DNA of 64,000 nt from Chimonanthus salicifolius (Eukaryota > Streptophyta > Magnoliopsida > Laurales > Calycanthaceae). A program made the position numbers and the translations under genes. The notes under the pieces are model-generated. The model made no database searches. It was given only the letters and a program-made list of their open reading frames with translations, and was not told the DNA's origin. The stretch is taken from positions 29,691,043 to 29,755,042 of the forward strand of contig CM023539.1 of the NCBI GenBank assembly GCA_013350335.1, in the 5' to 3' direction. Below, in pieces: positions 36,272 through 45,860 of this stretch (position 1 is its first letter; each line of letters starts with the position of its first letter).

Positions 36272-37224
36272 TAGGGCTGCAACTCGGGTCGGGTTACAAT
36301 GGTCAGGCTGTAGGGTCGGGTCGGGTTGAGAAAAGAAAAACCCGACAGAAATTCGGGTCGGGTTGGGTTGAGCCTTTAAATTTCAACCCGACTCGACCCG
36401 ACCCGAGAAGACCCGACCTGACCCGACCCGACCTGACCCGACCCTACATAACTTAATATAAAAAGCTGCCTTTCCTCATCCCAAACCCTAGCAGAACTGC
36501 AGAAGAGAAATGGGTGATTTCGATGGAAAGAAAGGAGAGAGACCTTGGAGAGAGAGGACGGAATGGCGAAGATAGCATTGGGGAACAGGGAGGAGGCGAC
36601 TCAGCCCGACTGCCTCCGCGCCTTGGTGGCTGAGCTCATCTGCACCTTCCTTTTTGTATTCATCGGCGTCGGTACCGCCATGGCTGTCGGTTCTCTCTCC
36701 TCTCAGCGTTTCTTCTGGCGTTTAAAATCGACACTTTCTCTTCAAGCGTGATGGATTTTTCTCTATCAAGGTATAGAAATCACTCTTTTTTTTTTTAATT
36801 TTTCCCATCTGGACTTTTACTCATCGCAGCCAATTTCTTGTTCCATCTAGTATTTTTTGAAATGGGCAAATCTTACATTATTTCTAAAGATTTGAGATTC
36901 GTGCGCTTCTCATCCTTGCTTTCCTTTTCTTCTTTCTTTAAATTTTTATTTCTCCTCTCTGATTTTGCTCAGATTTCGTGCATGATCTCTTCCTTTTTAC
37001 CTTTCCATGGTATCCATTTTCCTAGGGCTGCAACTCGGGTCGGGTTTTGTCGGGTTAAGGGTCGGGTCGGATTGGGTTAAGGGTATTACAATCTCGGGGC
37101 GGGTTGGGTTCACTAAATCGGGTTTTTTATTTGGGTCAGGTCGGGTTGGGTTCAATGTAGTGTGAGTCGGGTTAGGGTTGGGTTTATTAAAACCCTAGCC
37201 CGCCCGACCCGACTTGCAGCCCTA
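36272..37224 (+). mobile_element. Non-autonomous hAT transposon carrying a captured aquaporin exon (Pack-type)
   Basis: Ends are TAGGGCTGCAACTCGGGTCG at 36272 and its inverted partner (CGACTTGCAGCCCTA) at 37224: about 22-bp TIRs with one mismatch. The flanks are a perfect 8-bp TSD, ATTTACAT (36264-36271 and 37225-37232). TAGGG ends plus 8-bp TSDs define the hAT superfamily. Both subterminal regions are packed with CGGGT/ACCCG repeats, likely transposase-binding motifs. A further internal TIR copy starts at 37023. Between the ends lie the promoter, leader, first exon and part of intron 1 of an aquaporin gene. No transposase. Confidence 0.85.
36456..36835 (+). pseudogene. Captured tonoplast aquaporin (TIP) fragment: promoter, exon 1, part of intron 1
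   Basis: The ATG at 36563 opens [20 protein letters not shown], then [21 protein letters not shown]: the N-terminus and first membrane helix of a TIP aquaporin, most like the TIP4 group by the MAKIALG start (inferred). Aquaporins of this group move water and small solutes across the vacuolar membrane. The exon ends at a plausible donor (GCTGTCG|GTTCTC, 36689/36690), 127 nt after the ATG. Upstream are a TATA-like TATAAAAA (36457-36464) and a telo-box-like AAACCCTAG (36483-36491). No NPA motif or later exons exist here, so this is a 5' gene fragment, not a working channel. Confidence 0.8.
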
Positions 37225-40200
37225 ATTTACATCATAAAAAGGCAGTTTCATTCATAACAGAGTTACTAGCAGTAACATGGTGGTTCATATATGATTACAA
37301 AATAAGTACCACAAGAGGTACTTTACAAAAACATGGTTCCAAGAACCAATGGTTAAAATAAATGAAATTCCCATCCATGGAATTCCAAGTAACCGCAACA
37401 GCTTATCCATTCTTAAACTTGAAGTGGAGGTTCCTCCTCGTCGATTACATCTCCTGAAATGTGAGTGGTGTGAGCTAACCAACCCAGTGAAAAGAACGTA
37501 ACAATGCAGCGTAATGAACATCAGGTTAGCCAAAATCGACAATTTCATCATAATATGTTTATCATGCCAATATATATCAAGTAATCTTCATAACTGATGA
37601 CATCCAACGTAACACCTAGACACTATACTGAATATAAGCATTAAGTCCTGACATGGTCAAAATGCAGAATCTTACAAATACATCTCTGACACACTTGGGC
37701 CGGTACTGACACACCTGGGCCAGTAGACGCAAACCGACACACCAGGGCCTGTAATCGACACACTAGGGCCGATAATAGTTCAGTAGTTAAGGGTACGTGG
37801 AAACAATATCAATATCATCATAAGCTCATAAACATTTCGTCATCATAATCACAATATACGATAAATATCGTTAATATCAATAAACACTTTTCACAATAGT
37901 GCATCATGTCTAGGTATATAAGTGGGTTCATTAAGTCTGATCTTTGAAACCACTCATTGCACTAGATCTTCGTAACTTGATTTACTCCTACTGCGATGTT
38001 AAGTCTCTTCATCGAATGTGTGGGGTATCGGAGTATCTGTAAATCATGCAAACAGATATACAATCAATAATCAATCAATATACACAGATATAATACAAAA
38101 TATATTCATAGTATTTCAAATCATTTTATTCTATTTTCCAGAAAAATTCCAAGGGTAATGGATCTGAGTCTCCTAATGGGTTACTATCCATTTTTTTTTA
38201 AAATTACAATAATCAGTAATATAATAAGGTGCTTAGGCCACTACACGTATTGCCTCTTGGAAATGACAATAGAGACATATTGAGTTAGGTGTAAAGATAT
38301 AGGATGCTTAGGCCACTATTCACATATTGAGTTAGGCCGAGAGATATAGGATGCTCAGGCCACTACTCGTATAGCGAGTTAGGCCTAGAGATCACTCAGT
38401 GTCCGAACTCTTCTTTTCTACCGAGCGGCGAAGTTAATCGCTCAGCTACTGATAGCTATCGGACTGCGTCAGCCACAGATAGAGAGTATCGGCCTGGAAG
38501 TGAATACATAGTATATGTTTATATAATAATAAAATGAAAAGAGGTTAGTATCATTTTTAATTATTAAATGGGTATAAACATCACATTAAAACCTAAGATC
38601 TAAATCATGAATTCCTAATTTAGACTATGTTTCAAAAACCTGATTTGGGTTTTTCGGAACATGCCTCGGAACTAGGTACTGTGGCTTCGGACTTTCTGAG
38701 CCACTGCCTAAACTGGGTCTTTACAGAACTTTCAGAACTCTAGTTCTGTCTTTCGGAACTTTCGAAGTTCATGTCTCGAGCCTACTACCGAACAGAAGCA
38801 AAAATAGGGAAAATCAGTTGGTCTATGTGTCTCGGAACCTGCCGAAGACTACTCAGAACTTCCGGGCAGTTCGGGAGATCCGAGGGGTCTCGGAATGTCA
38901 AGGTCTGATCAACATAAACAAAGAGCTCAACAGTTAGTCACTGCTCATTCGGAACCTCAAACTGGAGTTCGAAGCTTCTGAAGTATTACCTTCGGACCAT
39001 CCAAAGGCCAATTCCAAGAGTCGTCTTCTTCTTATGACACCTGCAACAGAGCAGTGATGGGAGGGACAGTGTAAAATACGAACATAGAAACAGTGAGTTT
39101 TCTGGACTCATTTTTCACATCCTTCTGGTCAGATGGTCTTTTCAGTGAGTCCTCTTCACTTTTAATATCAATTGCACCATTCATACTGACTAAAAACATC
39201 AGATTAAAAAGGAAAACCAGTAAGACACAAGAAAATTCATGTTTTTTTATTAAACTTCAAATCCAATTTTAGGACTCAAAACTTAACCAAAATGACTTCC
39301 ATTTGATTCTAAACTGACTAGAATTTAAAAATAAAGAAAATGGTTACCTTCGCTTTTGCTCCTGGGTTGAAATTCAGCAAGTGGAAAAATCTTTCACTTA
39401 AGCTCACGGTGAAAATAGACAGAGTAGAACAATTGTTTTCCTCTTGAGAATTTAGTGAAGAATTCCTCTGGGAATGGCTTAAATTTATAGGGAATGAAAG
39501 GTAGGGTAGTAGGTTCCATGTATGGCCATGGAGTTTCCACGTCGCTCTGCAGGCTACGGCGATAGCTTGCAGGCGCAGCTGCTTCCGATCGTCACCTGCT
39601 ACGCAAGTGGTTTCAAGTTTTGGGTATTTGCAATTTAATCCCCTTAAACTTATTTGCATTTTAAATCCAGTTTCTTTTATTTTTAATATTTAGCTATTAA
39701 ATTATTTATTTAATTTAGTCAATCCCACCCAAAATGTTGGGTTTTAAAATCTAAAGGTACTATAACAATTTAGAAATTTACATTTCATCATAATTACTTG
39801 ATTTAAACAAAATTCATGTTTTTAATACTATTCACTTAACTTAATTTGTATTTATTTTAAGAGTTTAAAATCTTTATTTTCAAAACCTGGAAATATAAAA
39901 CAATAAATCAAAATAAAATCTAATTATACATATTTTTCTTAAAAATTTTCAAACTTCTAAAATTATTTAAATTAATTGTTTCCTAGCTTTCGGGAGCTTT
40001 TTCGAGTAATTTTTAATAACAATTTTCTGAAATAATAAAATAAAGTTACTTATAAATTTTAGAATCTAAATCCCTAATAAAGAAATCAATCTCACTCAAA
40101 TAATAATAAAAAATAATTATTGAAACAATAAATACACTGTTAATGGTAAATTACCATTTTGCCCCTCTAACTTAAATGAGTTGGATCAATTAGCCATTGA

Positions 40201-40325
40201 GCTCTGATTGAGCCAATTCTGAACTTTTTACCATTCCCTCACTGTAATCTACGTGATTAATAGTAAATCACGATTTATTAAGATAAATCGTATTATTTAA
40301 GCCTAATTCGGGTCAGGGTATTACA

Positions 40326-40340
40326 TCCTACCCCACTTAA
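40326..40340 (-). other. Polypurine tract of the minus gypsy element
   Basis: On the minus strand CTTTAAGTGGGGTAGGA directly precedes the LTR start at 40325. Just upstream is the TTTCGGGACGAAATTTC block common before the PPT in Tekay/Del elements. This sets the 3' LTR boundary and orientation. Confidence 0.75.
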
Positions 40341-40396
40341 AGAAATTTCGTCCCGAAATTTAAATAAACTTCGTACTTTTTTATTCTGTGAATAGA

Positions 40397-43330
40397 CTAG
40401 GGTACAGCTTCCGCATTGTCAATTCTAGTTTCCACGTCACCGTGTTGTATGTCACGATATTGCCACAACACTTGCACCAGTGGTATAGACTTTCTTTTGA
40501 GTACTTGAGTTCGAGATCCTTGTATCTCAATTGGCACTTCTTCAAATGTCAAATCTTCCGAAACTTCAATGTCCTCATAACTCAACACATGAGATAGACC
40601 ATGCTCGTACTTTTTCAACAAAGATACATGGAATGTTTTATGTACTCTTGTCATTGTTTGAGGAAGATCTAGTTGATATGCTACTTCCCCTATTCTTTTC
40701 AAAATTTCAAAGGGTCCAACATATCGAGGTGATAGTTTTCCCTTACGACCGAACTGCTGAACTCCATGGCGTGGTGCCACACGTAAGAATACTCGGTCAC
40801 CGACTGCAAACTCCAAAGGTGGAGTCTTTTGTCAGCATAACTTTTCTGTCTGCTTTGGGCTGTCTTGAGATGCTGTCTTATCACTTTGATTTGTTCAGAC
40901 GTCTTACGTAACAAATCTGGACCCAACAGTGCTTTGTCCCCTACTTCTGTCCAATATAAGGGTGACCTGCAGGGTCTACCATACAAGGCTTCATAGGGTG
41001 CCATTTGTATGCTAGAGTGATAACTGTGTTGTATACAAACTCAATCGATGCTATATGATCTTCCAAACTTAGCTGCATATCCATGACACATGCTCTTAGC
41101 ATATCTTCTAAAGTTTGGATGGTCCTTTCTGATTGACCATCAGTTTGGGGATGGAAAACTGTGCTAAAACATAGCTTAGTTCCCATCTCTTCCTATAATC
41201 CTTTCCAAAATCTAGGGTCTCTATCAGATACAATAGAAACAGGTACCCTATGTAATCTAATTATATCTTTTAGATACATTCTACTCAGGATAGTCAAATA
41301 ATCATTCTTTTTAATGGGCAGGAAATGGGCTGATTTTGTTAGTCGATCAACAATTACCCAAATAGCATCATTTTTCTTAGAAGACATTGGGAAACCCAGT
41401 CACAAAGTGCATAGTGATATGCTCCCACTTCCATTTAGCCACCTGAAGAGGTTGCATTTTTCCACTAGGTCATTGATGTTCTGCCTTAATCTGTTGACTA
41501 TGTTAGACATTTAGACACAAAATTTGCCACTTCTCGTTTCATACATTTCCACTAGAATAGTCGTCGCAGATCATGATACATCTTTGTACCACCTGGGTAC
41601 ACTGTAAATCGAGAACGGTGAAAGTGATAAAGTACTTTGTCTCTGCATTCACCTGATTTTGGTATAAACAATCTCTCTTTGAAAGTCAGACTTTTGTCAG
41701 TCCTGATCTTCCATTCTTCCAAAGTAGTTCCTCCTGCAACTTGAGTCACCAAATTCTTTGCTTCCGGATCATTATTTTGTTCTTCCATCACTAATTCGAC
41801 TATTTCGGGCTCTAGAACCAAGTTTTGAATTATTGCTGGCATGTTCCCTTCGATCAGCTCTATATCATAATCAGATAACATTTTCAACATCTTCCACTAC
41901 AAAGATGCCATAAATGCAATATTGCCATGTGATTTCCTGCTCAAGGCATCTGCCACCATATTAGCCTTTCTTGGATAGTAGGAGAGACTGAAATCGTAAT
42001 CTCCTAAATATTCCATCCATCTTCGTTGTCTCATATTCAGATCTTTCTGAGTAAACAAATATTTGAGACTATGGTGATCAGAAAATATATTAAATTTTTC
42101 ACCATACAAGTAATGCCTCCAAAGTTTTAATGAGAAGGCAATAGCTGCCAATTCCAGATCATGAGTTGGATAATTTTGCTCATGTCCCTTCGGTTATTAA
42201 AACACATCCTAATCCAAACTTAGAAGCATCACAAAACACATCATAACCTCATCATTCTTCAGGCACTAACAGTACTGGAGATGTGGTCAACTTCTCCTTC
42301 AATTCCTGAAATGCCCTTTCACAAGCTTCACTCCATTCGAACTTGACGTTTTTTCTCGTCAATCTGGTCATTGGTACCGCAATCTGGGAAAAGTGTGGGA
42401 TAAATTTCCTATAATATCCGGCTAATCCCAAAAAGCTTCGGATTTTAAACACATTCTTGGGGCTTTCCCAATTCTTCATTATTTCTACATTTGCTGGATC
42501 TACTGAGATTCCTTCTGTAGACACTACGTGTCCAAGAAATTGTACTTAAGTTAACCAAAACTCACACTTGCTCAGCATGGTGTATAACTGGTGATCCCTA
42601 AGGGTCTGAAGAACAATGCGTAGATGACGCTCATGCTCTTCCTCAGATGATGAATATAACAAAATGTCATCTATAAAAACTAACACAAATTCCCTCAAAT
42701 ATGGCCGGAAGACATAATTCATTAGATCCATAAATATCGCATTGCTTAATCCAAATGACATTACCAAAAACTCATATAAATCATAGTGCGTTCTGAAAAT
42801 AGTCTTAAAAATGTCTTCCTCCTGAATCCGTAACTGATGATATCCTGCCTCAAATCTATTTTAGATAAGCATTTTGATCCCCTCAATAGATCAATGAGAT
42901 CATCTATCCTAGGTAATGGATACTTGTTCTTTATAGTTACCTGATTGAGTCGTTGGTAATCTATACACATTCTCATCGATCCATCTTTCTTTTTCACAAA
43001 TAGAGCGGGTACGCCCGAACGCGAATTACTTTGTTGAATAAAACCAAGATTGAGAAGCTTATCTACCTGTGTAGGTACCTCTCTCTGTTCAGCTGACGCC
43101 ATCCGGTAAGGTGCCATAGGAAATAGGAGACGTTCCTGGCTGTAGATCAATAACAAATTCTATCTCTCGGCGTGGAGGTAGCCCAACTAATTGGTCAGGA
43201 AACACATCCATAAACTCACACACCACCCGAGGTATATCAGATTTTACGCCACCTATATCTTCCCATCCCATACTAGCCACCACACTACTGGGATAAGCTT
43301 TAAGACCAGAAAATTTGCTTCTCATCCTCT
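40397..43330 (-). pseudogene. Gypsy pol: protease end, RT, RNase H, integrase, chromodomain-like tail (disabled)
   Basis: Domains on the minus strand from high to low coordinate: RT with [20 protein letters not shown] (about 42960-43010) and KIDLR (42860), a frameshift, then the catalytic FIDD at about 42666-42677; RNase H (42524-41897, ending [11 protein letters not shown]); integrase zinc-binding remnant (41600-41550), core near VIVDRLTKSAHFLP (41350) and SDRDPRF (41210), and FHPQTDGQSERTIQTLEDML (41070-41150); then a [23 protein letters not shown] region and a degraded chromodomain end (VLWQYRDIQ, about 40450). At least six frameshifts or stops make it inactive. The domain order RT-RNaseH-IN and the tail mark a Tekay/Del-like chromovirus. 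Confidence 0.85.
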
Positions 43331-43340
43331 CATAAGGTAT

Positions 43341-44949
43341 TCATTTTTCTATGAATCCTTCATTAGTTGAAGAGACTAAAAAAATTCTACTTTGAGAACA
43401 ATCAATCAAGATTTGATAAGTTATAAACCAATCCATACCTAAGATGACGTCAAAATCTGTCATTTCTAAGATCAAAAAGTCATAGGACAAATCTACACCG
43501 CAAATCCTTAATAAGCATGATTTGCATTTTTGGTTTACTAACGTTTCCTTACCCAAAGGTGACACTACTATCAAAGGGTTACTTACTTATACAGGTTGCA
43601 AATCCAATTTATCATAGTAAGATCTAAAAATAAAGGAATGTGAAGCACCGGTATCAAAAAGTACTCGTGCCAAATAACTAAAAAGGGTTAGTATACCTTC
43701 GATCACCGTATTTTCCATTGGCTCTTCCATCTGAGTCCCTATCGTGTAGACTCTCCCTTGGGTGGTTTGAGGACAACCATGTCCCCTTCCTTGTCCGTTC
43801 CGTGGTGGTCCGTTCCAAGGTGCCACCGAGGCTCTGAAAGTTTCTCGTGAACTTCTGCCAAAAGATGATTGTGGGACAGATTGAGCTAGACCCGTATTCT
43901 GTGAAGGTACGACTTTGCCAAGATAAAGACAATCCCTAAGCACGTGTCCTGTCTGTTTAAAGTAATAACACGTCCTTTCTTTCCTGGTCGGGCAAGTCCT
44001 AGTTGTGTGCCCAAGCTGGTTGCAGAAATAACACACTAGCTGTCGTGGGTCAGACTGGCTTGATTGTCTTACAACAGGTTGACTTTTTTTAAAGAATGGC
44101 CTTTTCTGGTTGAATTTGGCATTCTTATTGGAGGGAGGTTTTTGGAAATTTTCGTTATTCCTATTCGTGGAATCTATAGCTTCCACTTTCGAAGCCCATT
44201 CAATGATTTCCTCCAAAGTGCTGAAAGTTAGCCGAGCCACTTGAGGTTGTAGGAAGGGTCGAAGTCCATTTTCAAAGTGTTGGATCTTCTCTGCTTCATT
44301 TGGCGCTATCCTAGGGCACAAATTGCATTAATTCAATAAATCTTATGGCATATCGTGCTATCGTATCAGATCCTTGTTGGAAGTTAAGAAATTCCCTCTT
44401 CTTTACTTCCTGCGCTGTCTTAGGGTAATAACGGGCTAGAAAAACAGCGGAAAATTCTTCCCAAGTACTTGGTTCGTGATTACGAACCAGACTTTTTGCT
44501 TCCCACCATTCATAGGCATTACCCTCCAGCTGATAAGTTCCCAGCGTTACTCGTAGATCATCTGCAATGGTCAGGGTATCGAGGATCTGGCCCATCTGGG
44601 TAATTCAGTTCTTTGCCGTACTCGGGTTTTCAATCTCCTGAAAACTTGTCGGATTCAACCGTTTGAATTCTTTTAGAGCCGAAGTGGCTATCTCTTCTGG
44701 GGTCCTAACAGGAGGACGTTACAAATTCTTGACAATCCTTTGGAATGCCTCCATTGCTGCACGTAAAGCCTCGTAGGGTACATCTGGATTTACACGGGGT
44801 GGAAGACCTGTTCTCCTGCCTCGACCTCTAATATTTTCAAATGGTCCTGACATTACACACACATTTACATGGGGTGGAGGACCTGTTCTCCTGCGTCGAC
44901 CTCTAATATTTTCAAATGGTCCTGACATCACACACACACACACACACAC
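43341..44949 (-). pseudogene. Gypsy gag and protease (disabled)
   Basis: The gag N-terminus starts near 44949 with a duplicated 25-codon segment. Its core continues at 44595-44311 (LEGNAYEWWEAK, STWEEFSAVFLARYYP). After a frameshift, 44321-43587 carries two zinc knuckles, CYFCNQLGHTTRTC (CCHC) and CYYFKQTGHVLRDC (one Cys replaced by F), and the protease active site VLFDTGASHSFI. The protease end FDVILGMDWFITYQ is at 43440-43480. A stop lies at 44719 and others follow; not functional. Confidence 0.8.
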
Positions 44950-44951
44950 AT
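44815..44951 (-). repeat. 75-bp tandem duplication and CA microsatellite at the gag start
   Basis: The TCGACCTCTAATATTTTCAA block at 44821 repeats at 44896, an in-frame 25-codon duplication (MSGPFENIRGR...). It is bounded by a CA dinucleotide run at 44931-44951, which is read through as alternating V and C codons. Confidence 0.8.
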
Positions 44952-44973
44952 CCTTTCCCTTACAATCCCGGCC

Positions 44974-45156
44974 TTAATCAACTGTAGAGGATTCCATATC
45001 AGTATCGATATTGAATATGATATTGTCAGGACATGCAACTGACATATGTCCCAATACTCCACAGGTTAAGCATGACACTATCCCTAGGCCTCCAATGTAA
45101 GGACAATTGGTCATTTCCCTTCCATGCCTACAAAATCCACATATTGGGCATACCAC
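44974..45156 (-). CDS. Small unassigned ORF with zinc-knuckle-like cysteines
   Basis: A 60-codon ORF upstream of gag. It has MVCPICGFCRHGREMTNCP, then CLTCGVLGHMSVAC, which exactly fits the CX2CX4HX4C zinc knuckle. It sits where the LTR end and PBS should be: homology to the LTR stops at 45161. It could be a displaced gag zinc-knuckle fragment from another retroelement or a captured host sequence. Not recognised as a known gene; expression is unknown. Confidence 0.35.
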   Translation of the reverse strand: MVCPICGFCRHGREMTNCPYIGGLGIVSCLTCGVLGHMSVACPDNIIFNIDTDMESSTVD

Positions 45157-45160
45157 ATTA

Positions 45161-45860
45161 TTAGGATAGGTGCTCAGGCCACTACACGTATTGCCTCTTG
45201 GAAATCTAGAGATATAGGATGCTCAGGCCGCTACTCATATATTGAGTTAGGCCTACAGATATAGGATGCTCAGGCCGCTACTCATATATTGAGTTAGGCC
45301 TATTGATCACTCAGTGCCCGAACCATTCTTTTCAACTGAGTGGCGAAGTTAATCGCTCAGCTACTGATAGCTATCGAGCTGCGTCAGCCACAGATAGAGA
45401 GTATCGGCCTGGAAGTGAATACATAGTATAGGTTTATATAATAATACCAATGAAAAGAGGTTAATATCATTTTTAAATATTAAATGGGTATAAACATCAC
45501 ATTAAAACCTAAGATCTAAATCATGAATTCCTAATTTAGACTAAGTTTCAAAAACCTGTCTGTGTTCTTCGAAACATGCCTCGGAACCAGGTACTGTGGT
45601 TTCGGATTTTCCGAGCCACTGCCTAAACTGGGTCTTTACAGAACTTTCGGAACTCAAGTTCTGTCCTTCGGAACTTTCAAAGTTTAGGTCTCGGAACTTC
45701 AGAGCCTACTACTGAACAGAAGCAGAAACAGGGAAAATTAGTGGGTCTATGCGTCTCTGAACCTGACGAGGACTGCTCGAAACTTTTGGACAGTTCGGGA
45801 CCTCCGAGGGGTCTCGGAATGTCAAGGTTTGATCAGCATAATCAGAGAGTTCAACAGTTA
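45161..45860 (-). mobile_element. 5' LTR of the minus gypsy element, distal piece
   Basis: Aligns with 38221-38936 of the 3' LTR (start ATAGGTGCTCAGGCCACTAC). It contains two tandem copies of a roughly 45-50-bp GATATAGGATGCTCAGGCC unit (about 45210-45302) where the 3' LTR has diverged versions. It is cut at 45860 by the plus-strand gypsy insertion. LTR sequence equivalent to 36088-38220 is absent from this copy. Confidence 0.75.

Larger units (their letters stand above)
36087..40325 (-). mobile_element. 3' LTR of the minus-strand gypsy element
   Basis: Minus-strand start TGTAATACCCTGACCCG at 40325, directly after the PPT; end AGGTTGGGGCGTTTCA near 36087. Without the 953-bp hAT insertion and its TSD it is about 3.28 kb. 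It aligns with the solo LTRs at 18452 and 21040 in reverse. Landmarks include the CTTCTTTTCTACCGAGCGGC block at 38408-38430 and a segment rich in TTCGGAAC motifs at 38640-39000. Confidence 0.8.

Noticed and set aside
36202..36456. ORF full of G, R, P, D and T residues
   Set aside because: It is a translation shadow of the CGGGT/ACCCG subterminal repeats of the hAT element.
36545..36751. Aquaporin gene as a functional locus
   Set aside because: Only exon 1 and part of intron 1 are present, enclosed by hAT ends with a TSD inside an LTR; no later exons or NPA motifs occur nearby.
37190..37210. Telomere-like AAACCCTA near the hAT end
   Set aside because: A single copy, part of the hAT subterminal region; not a telomeric array.
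39318..39659. 113-codon minus-strand ORF also found at 52273-52530
   Set aside because: Its repetition simply reflects the two LTR copies; the frame is shortened in the other copy and no domain is visible.
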